Source: Mycolicibacterium bacteremicum
GTDB taxonomy: Bacteria > Actinomycetota > Actinomycetes > Mycobacteriales > Mycobacteriaceae
DNA: 64,000 nucleotides
Assembly: GCF_002086115.1 (NCBI RefSeq)
Contig: NZ_MVHJ01000026.1
Span: 1 to 64,000 of the forward strand
Reading direction: 5' to 3'
Position 1 is the first letter of the stretch; the number at the start of each line of letters is the position of its first letter. The translations under genes were made by a program, and so were the position numbers. Below, piece after piece: positions 48,048 through 56,720 of the stretch. Under the pieces are notes generated by a model. It made no database searches and was not told the origin of the DNA. It saw nothing but the letters and a program-made list of their open reading frames with translations.

Positions 48048-49328
48048 TCACGCCGGTGTCCAGCGCACCGGCAGCCGCTTGATGCCGTGGATGAACGGCG
48101 AGAGCAGCCGGTCCGGTTCGGCGTCGGCCGCCAGATCGGGGACCTGGCGGTGCAGTTCCTCGAAGGCGACGGTGATCTCCCGCCGCGCCAGGTTGGCTCC
48201 CAGACAGAAATGCGCACCACCCCCGCCGTAGCCGAAGTGCGGGTTGGGCGAGCGCAGGACGTCGAATCGCCACGGGTCGGGGAAGCGGGTCTCGTCGCGG
48301 TTGGCCGACCCGTACCACATGGTGACCTTGTCGCCGGCGGTCATCGCGACCCCGCCCAGCACCGTGTCGCGGGTCAGGGTGCGGCGCATGTAGGCCACCG
48401 GCGAGGCCCACCGGACCACCTCCTCGACCGCGGTAGGGGCGATCCGGTCGAAATCCGACCACCAGAGCTCGCGCTGGTCGGGATGCCGGCTCAGGGCGAG
48501 CACGCCGTGACTGATGGCGTTGCGGGTGGTCTCGTTGCCGGCCACCACGAGCAGGATGAAGAAGGAGGCGACCTCGGCCGAGGTCAGGCCCTCGCCGTCC
48601 AGTTCGGCCGCGATGAGGGCGGTGGTCAGATCCTCGCGCGGGTTCGCACGCCGGTCGTCGGCCAATGCCGTTGCATAGGAACCGATATCGATCGCAACCC
48701 TGGCGAACTCATCGAAATCGGTGGTCAGGTCGGGATCGCCGAAACCGAGGATCACGTTGGTCCAGTGGAAGATCGTGTCGTGATCGGACTCGGCGATGCC
48801 CATCATGTCGCAGATCACCTGCAGCGGTAGCGGACCCGCCAGCGCGGTCACCAGATCGGCACACCCGTCGGGATGCTCGGCCACCATCGACGACACCAAA
48901 GTGCGGGCGCGTTCGCGCACCGACTCCTCGACCCGGGCCAGCACCCGCGGTGTGAAGGCACTGCGCACGATGTTGCGCAGCCTGCCGTGGCGCGGATCAT
49001 CCATCGCGATCATCGACCCGAAGTACTCGGCCAACTCCGGGGTCTGATCACCGATGGTGATATTGGGGCTCGAACTGAACACCTCGGGGTGGCGACTCAC
49101 GTGGTGCACATCGTCGTACCGGGTCAACGCCCAGTGGCCGGCACCGGCATCCACCCCCTCCGCGGTCACCGGCCGGTGGAAGGAGATGGGCTCCTCCCGG
49201 CGCAGGGTGGCGAATGCGCCATCGCGGTAATCGTCGTCCCCGCGCCAGAACCGCCAGGACCCCAGGTCCACCTCGGCGCGGTCGACGACGGGTGGGGGTG
49301 TTCCGTTGACGCGAACCGCGATCGGCAT
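48048..49328 (-). CDS. Cytochrome P450 (CYP124/125/142-like)
   Basis: A 426-residue P450. The I-helix LLVVAGNETTRNAISHG near residues 257-273, with Asn-Glu-Thr-Thr, is the pattern of mycobacterial steroid- and fatty-acid-omega-hydroxylating P450s. The haem loop FGYGGGGAHFCLGANLARRE has Cys near 376. A lipid or sterol side chain is a possible substrate. ATG at 49328 with TAGGCT 6 nt upstream (leaderless). A thioesterase gene follows the same strand upstream. Confidence 0.9.
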   Translation of the reverse strand: MPIAVRVNGTPPPVVDRAEVDLGSWRFWRGDDDYRDGAFATLRREEPISFHRPVTAEGVDAGAGHWALTRYDDVHHVSRHPEVFSSSPNITIGDQTPELAEYFGSMIAMDDPRHGRLRNIVRSAFTPRVLARVEESVRERARTLVSSMVAEHPDGCADLVTALAGPLPLQVICDMMGIAESDHDTIFHWTNVILGFGDPDLTTDFDEFARVAIDIGSYATALADDRRANPREDLTTALIAAELDGEGLTSAEVASFFILLVVAGNETTRNAISHGVLALSRHPDQRELWWSDFDRIAPTAVEEVVRWASPVAYMRRTLTRDTVLGGVAMTAGDKVTMWYGSANRDETRFPDPWRFDVLRSPNPHFGYGGGGAHFCLGANLARREITVAFEELHRQVPDLAADAEPDRLLSPFIHGIKRLPVRWTPA

Positions 49329-49334
49329 GGTTTC

Positions 49335-49340
49335 AGCCTA
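49335..49340 (-). promoter_or_regulatory. -10 box of leaderless P450 gene
   Basis: Minus-strand TAGGCT, six bases, then the ATG at 49328. Confidence 0.5.
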
Positions 49341-49395
49341 AGGTCGCCGGGATCGACACACACCGGAATCGGCGGCCGGGCAGCCGCGCTCGTCG

Positions 49396-49833
49396 TCAGC
49401 CCGGACGCGGGGCGCCGAAAACCCGGCGCAGTTGATCGGGCACCGGCCGCTTGGTCCAGTCGTCGGTGGACACCACCACGTACACGTTGCGCCCGGTCAC
49501 CGCGATCTGTTCGACACCGTCCGCGCCGGCGCGCAGCACGGTGAAGGCGACGGTGAAGCTCGTGGTGCCGATCGCCTCGCACGACACCGTGACGCGCACG
49601 CTGTCCCGCCAGCGCACCGAGGCGCGGTAGTCGATCTCGCTGCGCACCACCTGGAAATCGACACCGGCGGCGATCAATTCCGGATAGCTCAGCGATCGAT
49701 GGTCCAGATAGCCGGTCCACGCCTCGTCGAACCACGTCAGATAGTGGCCGTGGAACACCACGGACTGCTGGTCGACCTCGGCGTAGCGGGGGACCACCGG
49801 GAACGCGAACGGCGCATCGTCGGCAGGGCTCAC
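49396..49833 (-). CDS. 4-hydroxybenzoyl-CoA thioesterase-family (YbgC-like) protein
   Basis: A 145-residue hotdog thioesterase. The catalytic pattern RYAEVDQQSVVFHGHYLTWFDEA (about 16-38) carries the Asp and the H-x-x-YL(T)WF(D/E) motif. It would hydrolyse a medium-chain or aromatic acyl-CoA. The GTG at 49833 has AAGGTG upstream. It is followed by the P450 gene and divergent from the dehydratase gene, 41 bp apart. Confidence 0.85.
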   Translation of the reverse strand: MSPADDAPFAFPVVPRYAEVDQQSVVFHGHYLTWFDEAWTGYLDHRSLSYPELIAAGVDFQVVRSEIDYRASVRWRDSVRVTVSCEAIGTTSFTVAFTVLRAGADGVEQIAVTGRNVYVVVSTDDWTKRPVPDQLRRVFGAPRPG

Positions 49834-49862
49834 GGGGACACCTTGCCCGACGCCGCGGTCGA

Positions 49863-49868
49863 TACCAT
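49863..49868 (+). promoter_or_regulatory. -10 box of leaderless dehydratase gene
   Basis: TACCAT, six bases, then the GTG at 49875. Confidence 0.5.
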
Positions 49869-49874
49869 CGTCGG

Positions 49875-50858
49875 GTGGCTCCCACCCTCGTCACCCTCGC
49901 CGACATCCGCTCGGCCGCGCAGCGACTGCACGGCTCGGTGCTGCGGACGCCGCTGCTACCGGCCCCATGGGGTGACCCGGACCGGCCGTTGTGGCTGAAG
50001 CCGGAAAGCCTGCAGGAGATCGGCGCCTTCAAGGTGCGCGGTGCGCTCAACGCGATCGGGCGACTGGGAGCCGACGACCGGCGGCGCGGGGTGGTCGCCT
50101 ACTCCAGCGGCAATCATGCCCAGGCGGTGGCCTATGCCGCGGCCCGATTCGGTATGACCGCCCACATCGTCATGCCGGAGGAGACGCCGCGGATCAAGAT
50201 CGAGCGCACCCGCGCGCACGGTGCGCAGGTGGTGCTCTGCGGCATCGGCCGCCGCGAGGCGGTCGCGGCCGAACTCGTCGAACAGACCGGGGCATCGCTG
50301 ATCCCGCCGTTCGACCACCCCGACATCATCGCCGGCCAGGGGACCGCCGGGCTGGAGATCGCCGAAGACCTGCCCGAGGTCGGCACGGTACTCATCCCGG
50401 TCAGCGGGGGCGGGCTGGCATCAGGTGTCGGCACCGCGATCCGGGCGCTGTGCCCGAATGCGCGCATCTTCGGGGTGGAGCCGGAACTGGCCGCGGACAC
50501 CGCCGAAGGCCTGCGCCGGGGCCGCCGGATCGAGATGTCCATCGAAGATCGCAACCGTACCATCGCCGATGGGTTGCGCTCGCAGCCCTCAGAGTTGACG
50601 TTCGCGCACCTGCAGCATGTCCTCGACGATGTCCTGACCGTATCGGAGGAGCAAATCCGTTCCGCGGTGGCCGAACTCGCGACCAAGGCCAGGCTCGTCG
50701 TCGAGCCGAGCGGTGCGGTCGGGTTGGCGGCCTACCGGCACCACCACACCCCCGCGGCGCCGACGGTGATCGTCGTCTCCGGCGGCAACATCGAACCGAC
50801 GCTGCTCACCGAGATCCTGGCCGAATCAGCCGCGGTCGGGGAAGACCAGCGGGACTGA
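49875..50858 (+). CDS. Serine/threonine dehydratase (PLP fold II, no ACT domain)
   Basis: A 327-residue PLP-dependent enzyme. PLP lysine Lys53 in QEIGAFKVRGA, the substrate loop SSGNHAQAVAYAA (about 82-94) and the phosphate-binding loop PVSGGGLASGVG (about 175-186) are present. It lacks the regulatory domain of IlvA and is closer to catabolic dehydratases or serine racemase-type enzymes that convert hydroxyamino acids to oxoacids. GTG start, leaderless (TACCAT 6 nt upstream). The 3' end overlaps the convergent small Cys-rich gene by 33 bp. Confidence 0.85.
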   Translation: MAPTLVTLADIRSAAQRLHGSVLRTPLLPAPWGDPDRPLWLKPESLQEIGAFKVRGALNAIGRLGADDRRRGVVAYSSGNHAQAVAYAAARFGMTAHIVMPEETPRIKIERTRAHGAQVVLCGIGRREAVAAELVEQTGASLIPPFDHPDIIAGQGTAGLEIAEDLPEVGTVLIPVSGGGLASGVGTAIRALCPNARIFGVEPELAADTAEGLRRGRRIEMSIEDRNRTIADGLRSQPSELTFAHLQHVLDDVLTVSEEQIRSAVAELATKARLVVEPSGAVGLAAYRHHHTPAAPTVIVVSGGNIEPTLLTEILAESAAVGEDQRD

Positions 50859-51047
50859 CACCCCGCACCCCTGACGGGCGCAGTGGGTCCAGGCATCCTG
50901 CTCGGCGGCCGCCTTCAGGCGGCGCCGCTTGCCGGTCCACCCGCATGAGCAGCCGGCCGTGGAGTCGCCCAAGCCGCGGTTGTACACGTAGGCCACCCCT
51001 TGCCCAGTCGACTCGGCAAGAAGCTCCTCCAGTTGTAGGACGTTCAT
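50826..51047 (-). CDS. Small cysteine-rich protein
   Basis: A 73-residue protein (MNVLQLEELLAESTGQGVAY...) with Cys residues in AGCSCGWTGKR (near 33-35) and HCARQGCGVS (near 57-62), a possible zinc site. No family recognised. ATG at 51047 with GAAGGAGA 8 nt upstream, so it is well supported as translated. The upstream region carries an inverted repeat GTCGCAG/CTGCGAC (51105-51111, 51128-51134). The rest of 51048-51291 shows nothing recognised. Confidence 0.65.
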   Translation of the reverse strand: MNVLQLEELLAESTGQGVAYVYNRGLGDSTAGCSCGWTGKRRRLKAAAEQDAWTHCARQGCGVSVPLVFPDRG

Positions 51048-51291
51048 CTGGTGCGTCTCCTTCGTCGACCTGACCTCGGTGTCATGCAGACGTACGGTGC
51101 CGGCGTCGCAGTGAGAATTCTGCGCTCCTGCGACACGGATTGGCGGGATCAGTGGGTCACGAGTCGGCGCTGATCCTGACAAGCCGCTGTAACGGACACG
51201 GCCTTCTTACCCGGGGCATTCCGTTGCTAAACACCCCATCTCCGCACGTCGGTGCACTGAGATTTGTTGCTGTCGCGTCAATTTCGGGCGA

Positions 51292-52770
51292 CTAGTGCAC
51301 ACCCTCCATCAGCCGGCTGATCCGGCCGGCCAAGCCCAGCACGATCACCCCGGCGGCGATGGCCACCAGCCCGAGGATCCCGAAGTAGGCGAATTCCCGG
51401 GTCGGGTCGTAGTAGCCGGACAACACACCCGACATCGCGGTGCCCAGGCCGACCGAGAAGAAGTACAGCGCCATCATCTGCGCCCGGAACGCCTCGGGGG
51501 CCAGCTGGGTGGTGACGGACAGCCCGATCGGCGACAGCAACAGCTCGGAGATGGCGAACACCGCCATGATGCCCACCACCAGCAGCGCCGGCACCACCTT
51601 GCCGGTGCTGCCCGCGGTCGGCAGGAACAGCAGGAAGGCCGCGCCCATCCCGATCACGCCGTAGGCGAACTTCTGCGGGGTTGTCGGCGCGCGGTTGCCC
51701 AGCCGGGTCCACATGATGGCGAACAGCGGTGAGAGCAGGATGATCCAGACCGGCTCGATCGAGCCGATCCAGCTCGACGGCGCCGTCCAGCCGAAGATCG
51801 ACCAGTTCATCCGTTCGTCGGAATAGACGGCGAGCACCGTGAAGATCTGCTGGAACAGCGACCAGAACACCGCGTTGGCGATGAACAGCGGGATGAAGGC
51901 GCGTACCCGGGTGCGTTCCAGTCCGCTGACCTTCGGGCTGCGTAGCAGCACCGCGAAGTACCCGGCGGACGCCACGATGATGACCCCGGTGGTGACCTGG
52001 GACAGGTTGGCCAACGTCACCAGACCCGTGACGAACGCGACCACGATGACCACCACCACGGCCACGCAGATCCCGATCGCGGGCAGAATCCCGTTGCGCG
52101 GCAACGGGTTGGGCACCTCACGGCCGTGGCTGCCCAGGTTGCGGCGGAAGACCACGTACTGGGCCAGTCCGATGGCCATGCCGATGGCGGCGGCGCCGAA
52201 GCCGTAGTGGAAGCCGATCCGGGTCTGCAGCAGGCCGGTCAGCAGCGGCCCGATGAACGCGCCCAGGTTGATGCCGAGATAGAACAGCGTGAACCCACCG
52301 TCGGCGCGCGCATCACCCTTGTCGTACAGCGTGCCGAGCAGCGAGGACGCGTTGGCCTTGAGGGCGCCGGAGCCGAGCGCCACCAGCACCAGGCCGACCG
52401 CCACGCCGCCGATACCGGGCAGCAGGGCCAGCGCGATGTGCCCGGCCATCACCACGACACCGCCGTAGAACACGGTGCGTTCCATGCCGAGCACCCGGTC
52501 GGCCAGCCACCCGCCGAGCACGGTGGACAGGTAGACCAGGCCGCCGTACGCCCCGACGATGCCGGTGGCGGTGCTCTTCGACATCTCCAGGCCACCGTCG
52601 GTCGCCGAGTAGTACAGGTAGTACCCGAGGATGGTCAGCATCCCGTAGAACGAGAACCGTTCCCACAGTTCGACGCCGAACAGGTTGGTCAGTCCGATCG
52701 GATGGCCGAACAACGTGCGCGATGCCCGCGCATCGTCCGGTCCGGCCTGTGTGTGTTCCGCCCCAGTCAT
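51292..52770 (-). CDS. Proton-dependent oligopeptide transporter (POT family)
   Basis: A 492-residue MFS/POT transporter with 12-14 helices. Family motifs are intact: VELWERFSFYGM (ExxERFxYY, about 33-44), GGWLADRVLG near 85, the lysine in GSGALKANASS near 133, FYLGINLGAFIGP near 158 and the helix-10 Glu in AISELLLSPIG near 410. It imports di- and tripeptides with protons. ATG at 52770. It is divergent from the DUF7159-like gene across 269 bp with no clear operator. Confidence 0.92.
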   Translation of the reverse strand: MTGAEHTQAGPDDARASRTLFGHPIGLTNLFGVELWERFSFYGMLTILGYYLYYSATDGGLEMSKSTATGIVGAYGGLVYLSTVLGGWLADRVLGMERTVFYGGVVVMAGHIALALLPGIGGVAVGLVLVALGSGALKANASSLLGTLYDKGDARADGGFTLFYLGINLGAFIGPLLTGLLQTRIGFHYGFGAAAIGMAIGLAQYVVFRRNLGSHGREVPNPLPRNGILPAIGICVAVVVVIVVAFVTGLVTLANLSQVTTGVIIVASAGYFAVLLRSPKVSGLERTRVRAFIPLFIANAVFWSLFQQIFTVLAVYSDERMNWSIFGWTAPSSWIGSIEPVWIILLSPLFAIMWTRLGNRAPTTPQKFAYGVIGMGAAFLLFLPTAGSTGKVVPALLVVGIMAVFAISELLLSPIGLSVTTQLAPEAFRAQMMALYFFSVGLGTAMSGVLSGYYDPTREFAYFGILGLVAIAAGVIVLGLAGRISRLMEGVH

Positions 52771-53039
52771 GGGGGACACCCTGCCACGTGGGCGGGGTGG
52801 CCCGGCGCAATGCCGGGAAGTCGTCGTCCGGTCCGGCGGACAGCGCCCTTCTGGCGAATACTGCAGGCCGCGACGACGTCGGCGTTCGGGGTGTGCGGCA
52901 AAGTATGTCGGCCATACTGTCGAGCTGTGAGTGGGTCGATCGGGCACTGCCCGGGTAAGGTCAGCCCGATAACGGGGCGGTGACCGAATCGTCTCGACCC
53001 GGTTGCGTGCCCGCAGCCCGGTGGTCCGAAGGGGTTCAT

Positions 53040-54314
53040 GTGGACGCGGTGCTCGGTTTGTCGATGACGCCAACGTCGCTCGGCGTGGTCGTCGTCGACG
53101 GTGACGGGACACCCGAGGGCACTGCCGGCCGAGAGTCTTTCGAGGTCCGCGTCGACGGCTCGGATGCCCGCTCGGCCACCGAGCAGGCCACCGCCGCGGT
53201 GGGGGCCATCGCCGCCGCCCGCGGTCAGCGACTGAAGTCGATCGGTGTCACCTGGAGCGATGACGCCGACGCCGAGGCCTCGGCGCTGATGGACTCGCTG
53301 AACCGCTCCGGATTCGACAACATCGTCCCGATCCGGCTGCCCGAGGCCACCGAGGCGCTCGCCCGCGGGATGGCCGACGTGATCGGCTACCAGACCAGTG
53401 CGGTCTGCGTCATCGAACCGGACACCGCGATCGCTCTGATCGTCAACACCGGCGACGGTGCCGTGCAGACCGCGTTCAACCACGGTATCGACAGTGACGA
53501 GAGCCTGATCGGCTGGCTCAGCGCCGTGTTCACCCGGGCCGACTGGCAGCCCGAGGCCCTGGTGGTCGTCGGCTCGGCCGGCGGCTTCGACGCCGTCCTG
53601 CCGCGGCTGGAGGAGGCGCTGTCGGTTCCGGTGTTCGCCCCCGCCGAGGCGCCGCTGGCGCTGGCCCGTGGCGCCGCGCTGGCCTCGACGCAGACCTTGG
53701 GTCTGCCGTTCAACCTCGAGCTTCCCGCCGACAGTGGTGTCGGCCGGCACGCCGCCAAGGAGTCCGGGTTCACCCCGGCGCGGGTGCTGACCGGGCTGCT
53801 CGCCGCAGGCGTGGTCACCTTCGTGGTGTCCGCATCGGTGGCGGTGGCTGTGCAGACCTCGCCGCAGCGGGAGGTCGCCGCGCCCGAGCCGGCCGCCGTC
53901 GTCGTCGATGCCCCGGCCACCCGGGTCCCGGCCCGCACGCCGGCCGCACCGCAACCCGCCGCCGAGGTCCGCTCGCCGCTGGCCGAGGCGCTCGCACCGC
54001 CGGTGGAGTTCGCCCCGCCGCCGCAGGCACCGGTCGAGCCGGCGGTGCCGCAGGCCCCGGCGCCCGAGGTCGCCCCCGTCTACGACACCGCGCCCATCGA
54101 GGCGTCGGTGCCCGAGCCCGCATTGGCCCCGCCGCCGGTCGTGGCGCCCCCGCCGGCCGTGGTGCCGCCGCCGGTTCCGCCGGTCGCGACGCCGCCTCAG
54201 GTCTTCGAGCCGCCCAAGAAACCCCTGCTGCAGCGCATCAGGGACCGGCTCCGCATCGGGGGCCCCGAGCAGGGCCCACCGGGGCAGATCATCGTCGACC
54301 CGCCGCAGGGCTGA
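53040..54314 (+). CDS. DUF7159-like membrane-anchored protein with Pro/Ala-rich tail
   Basis: A 424-residue mycobacterial protein. The N-terminal part (1-235, starting VDAVLGLSMTPTSLG) resembles an ASKHA-like sugar-kinase/actin fold of unknown activity (DUF7159). A single helix (VLTGLLAAGVVTFVVSASVAVAV, about 248-270) follows, then a proline-alanine-valine-rich tail (about 285-400) ending in basic KKPLLQRIRDRLRIGG. It likely faces the envelope with the tail outside. GTG at 53040 with AAGGGG upstream; the longer frame from 52980 lacks a site. Confidence 0.75.
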   Translation: MDAVLGLSMTPTSLGVVVVDGDGTPEGTAGRESFEVRVDGSDARSATEQATAAVGAIAAARGQRLKSIGVTWSDDADAEASALMDSLNRSGFDNIVPIRLPEATEALARGMADVIGYQTSAVCVIEPDTAIALIVNTGDGAVQTAFNHGIDSDESLIGWLSAVFTRADWQPEALVVVGSAGGFDAVLPRLEEALSVPVFAPAEAPLALARGAALASTQTLGLPFNLELPADSGVGRHAAKESGFTPARVLTGLLAAGVVTFVVSASVAVAVQTSPQREVAAPEPAAVVVDAPATRVPARTPAAPQPAAEVRSPLAEALAPPVEFAPPPQAPVEPAVPQAPAPEVAPVYDTAPIEASVPEPALAPPPVVAPPPAVVPPPVPPVATPPQVFEPPKKPLLQRIRDRLRIGGPEQGPPGQIIVDPPQG

Positions 54315-54430
54315 GTTTCCCGGCGCGTCGATGGCCCGCGCTGGCTAACATTTGTCGCACTCGGCACGAATAAGCAGGTAATCGATCACGTCGGGTCCGG
54401 ATGTCCGGAATTCAGGGGAGGTTCGGCACT

Positions 54431-55177
54431 GTGCGCAGAGCTGTTCGGTATGTGCTGGTCATCGTCGGCGTCGCGGCTGTCGCGCTGGGTGCGTCGACCA
54501 CCGCAGGGGTTGCCGCCGTAAGCAGGCCGGTACCCGCGGTCGCCGTGTCGCCGGCGCCGGGCGAGGCTGTCGGCGTCGCCTACCCGGTGACGGTCTCCTT
54601 CGCCGAGCCGGTCGCCGACCGTGGTCTGGCCGAGCGGGGCATCACTTTTTCCGCGCCGACGGTGCCCGACGGTGAATTCGCATGGCTCGATGACGCGACG
54701 GTGCGCTTCACCCCGGCCGAGTACTGGCCCGCGCACTCCACCATCACGGTGGACGCGGTCGGTCTGAAGTCGAGCTTCCAGACCGGTGCTGTCGTGCTCG
54801 GCGTGGCCGACATCGATGCCCACACGTTCACGGTGAGCATTGACGGGGAAGTCGCCCGCGAGATGCCGGCCTCGATGGGCAAGTCCGGCTTCGCCACGCC
54901 CATCGGGGATTTCACCGCGCTGGAGAAGCAGAGCGTGGTGGTCATGGACTCCCGCACGATCGGCATTCCGCTCGACGACCCGGAGGGCTACAAGCTCACC
55001 GTGTATGACGCGGTGCGGGTCACCTGGGGTGGGGTGTATGTGCACGGCGCTCCGTGGTCCACGGGTTCGCAGGGGTACGCCAACGTCAGCCACGGCTGCA
55101 TCAACCTCAGCCCCGACAATGCCGACTGGTATTACAACAACGTCAGCATCGGTGACCCGATCGTGGTGCAGGCCTGA
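54431..55177 (+). CDS. L,D-transpeptidase with Ig-like domain
   Basis: A 248-residue secreted or membrane-anchored enzyme that makes 3-3 peptidoglycan cross-links. N-terminal hydrophobic signal (RRAVRYVLVIVGVAAVALG), one bacterial Ig-like domain (about 30-120), and a C-terminal YkuD domain with the catalytic set HGAPW (His) and SHGCINLSPDNADWYY (Cys near 223). GTG at 54431 chosen because GGGGAGG lies 9 nt upstream; the ATG at 54401 has no such site. Convergent with the fatty-acid-hydroxylase-like gene. Confidence 0.9.
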   Translation: MRRAVRYVLVIVGVAAVALGASTTAGVAAVSRPVPAVAVSPAPGEAVGVAYPVTVSFAEPVADRGLAERGITFSAPTVPDGEFAWLDDATVRFTPAEYWPAHSTITVDAVGLKSSFQTGAVVLGVADIDAHTFTVSIDGEVAREMPASMGKSGFATPIGDFTALEKQSVVVMDSRTIGIPLDDPEGYKLTVYDAVRVTWGGVYVHGAPWSTGSQGYANVSHGCINLSPDNADWYYNNVSIGDPIVVQA

Positions 55178-55182
55178 GGTTT

Positions 55183-55830
55183 TCAGGCGTCGGCATGCAG
55201 GTTGCGCGCGGTCGGTGAGGTCTCGACCGTCGTCGGGTCCGGGTAGGTGCCCAACACCCGGTCGGCGGTGCCGCTGCTGGTCACGGTGAACCAGTAGTGC
55301 TCGTTCTTGAAGTGGTGTTGCCGATGGTTGCGCCAGATCGCCCGGTACAGCCCGTGTTTGGGCTTGTAGTCGGTGTGGATCAGGTAGTGGCACCATTCGT
55401 AACCGAGGCCCAGCAGGGCCAGGAACGTCAGGAACGTCAGGCCACGTCCGGGGCTCGGGAAGGCCAGCACGGCGATCGCCACGGCAAGCGGCAGCACCCA
55501 CAGCAGCGACTGCCACGGGATGAACACCAACGGCAGGACGCGGGGGTCGACGTGGTGTTCGCGATGCTTGCGTGACAGCAGCGGGTCCACCCGGATGCCG
55601 GCGATGGCACGCGGCCGCCAGTGCAGGATCAGCACGTGGATCAGCCATTCGGCGAACGGGAACACCGCCAGCATGACGATCGGCACCAGGGCGTCGGTCG
55701 GCTGCCAGTCGCCGAGGTAGCCGCGCGCGGTCGCCGCTGCGGCCAGGGTGGCCGTCAGCATCCACGGCGTGGGGTGGCGCAGGAACTCGTGCGCCGCGTC
55801 GGCCAGGGTGATTCCGCGTCGGGTGTTCAC
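55183..55830 (-). CDS. Fatty-acid-hydroxylase/sterol-desaturase-family protein
   Basis: A 215-residue integral membrane di-iron enzyme. Histidine clusters LIHVLILHW (about 64-72), HREHH (about 88-92), HYLIHTDY (about 145-152) and HRQHHFKNEHYW (about 165-176) fit the diiron site. It may hydroxylate or desaturate a lipid. It overlaps the upstream FadR-type gene by 4 bp (GTGA), so the regulator and enzyme are coupled. The tandem AGGAACGTC pair at about 55420-55440 simply encodes a repeated LTF. Confidence 0.82.
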   Translation of the reverse strand: MNTRRGITLADAAHEFLRHPTPWMLTATLAAAATARGYLGDWQPTDALVPIVMLAVFPFAEWLIHVLILHWRPRAIAGIRVDPLLSRKHREHHVDPRVLPLVFIPWQSLLWVLPLAVAIAVLAFPSPGRGLTFLTFLALLGLGYEWCHYLIHTDYKPKHGLYRAIWRNHRQHHFKNEHYWFTVTSSGTADRVLGTYPDPTTVETSPTARNLHADA

Positions 55831-56549
55831 GTGCTCTCCTCGAGGTCGGCCAGCGCCGTGAGCAGCGCGCTGGTGGCGGGTTCCAGCAGGTGGTGTGCGG
55901 CGGCGGCCGCCGCGGCGGCGTCTCCGGCGATGACGGCGTCGGCGATGGCGCGGTAGGCGTCCGGGCGGCCGACCTCGGCGGCCATCATCACCGCCAGTGC
56001 GGGCAGTGCAGGCTCGTAGGTGGCGCGCAGCGTGTTGTACATCAGTCGGAACGCGATCGAATCAGCATGGTCGACGAGGTGATCCCAGAAACTCAGCGCG
56101 TGGCGCTGTCTCATGACGGGATCGGTTTCGACCGTGAGGGTTTCGATGGTTGCTCCGAGCAGTTCGGCGAGGTCGGCGCCGTGGCGCTCGGCGGCCAGTT
56201 CGGCAACCTTGGGCCCGTTGTGCAGCCGGGTCTCCAGGATGGAGCGCACCACGGCGGTGTCGAGCTCACCGGCGCGGAACAGCAGCCGGGGGAGCAGGTC
56301 GAGTCCGGCGTGGCGGCGAAAGTCGCGCACCGTGGTGGTGTCGCCCTGGCGGATCTCGACCAGGCCGATCGAGGTCAGCCGTTTGAGCGCCTCCCGGATC
56401 GCGGGACGCGACACCCCGAGCACCTCGGCGAGGCGGCGCTCGCTCGGTAGCGGGTCGCCGGGCTGCATCGCGCCGCTGAGGACCTCGCCGACGATCTGGT
56501 CGAAGACGTCCTCGGGGACCGAGCGGCGGTTCACCGGTTGCAGAGCCAT
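55827..56549 (-). CDS. FadR/GntR-type regulator
   Basis: A 240-residue GntR protein. Winged helix LPSERRLAEVLGVSRPAIREALKRL (about 34-58), then a FadR-like FCD domain with metal residues in FWDHLVDHADS (about 155-165) and AAHHLLEP near 227. It is coupled to the fatty-acid-hydroxylase gene and likely responds to a fatty acid or related ligand. ATG at 56549. A GGTC-A-GACC palindrome lies 38-46 bp upstream of it. An alanine run (AAAAAAAHH) occurs near the C-terminus. Confidence 0.87.
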   Translation of the reverse strand: MALQPVNRRSVPEDVFDQIVGEVLSGAMQPGDPLPSERRLAEVLGVSRPAIREALKRLTSIGLVEIRQGDTTTVRDFRRHAGLDLLPRLLFRAGELDTAVVRSILETRLHNGPKVAELAAERHGADLAELLGATIETLTVETDPVMRQRHALSFWDHLVDHADSIAFRLMYNTLRATYEPALPALAVMMAAEVGRPDAYRAIADAVIAGDAAAAAAAAHHLLEPATSALLTALADLEEST

Positions 56550-56586
56550 GGATCGAGAATGCACCGCGATCGGTAAGAGGTCAAGT

Positions 56587-56595
56587 GGTCAGACC
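56587..56595. promoter_or_regulatory. FadR-type operator
   Basis: GGTC-A-GACC, inside AGTGGTCAGACCTG, matches the TGGTCnGACCA-like pattern of FadR-subfamily GntR proteins. It lies 38 bp upstream of the regulator start. Confidence 0.55.
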
Positions 56596-56720
56596 TGTTG
56601 CTGAATTTGGACCCTCCCGCATCGAAGACCACTTTCCGGTCACCGGGAGACGGGCCACCGCGCGAGGCGTCCGGCCATGAGTGTGTGAGGCGTCACAACG
56701 ACTCCTGGAGGGCAACCGTC

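Noticed and set aside
55420..55440. Tandem repeat AGGAACGTC
   Set aside because: It encodes a simple repeated LTF in the fatty-acid-hydroxylase-like protein and has only two units.
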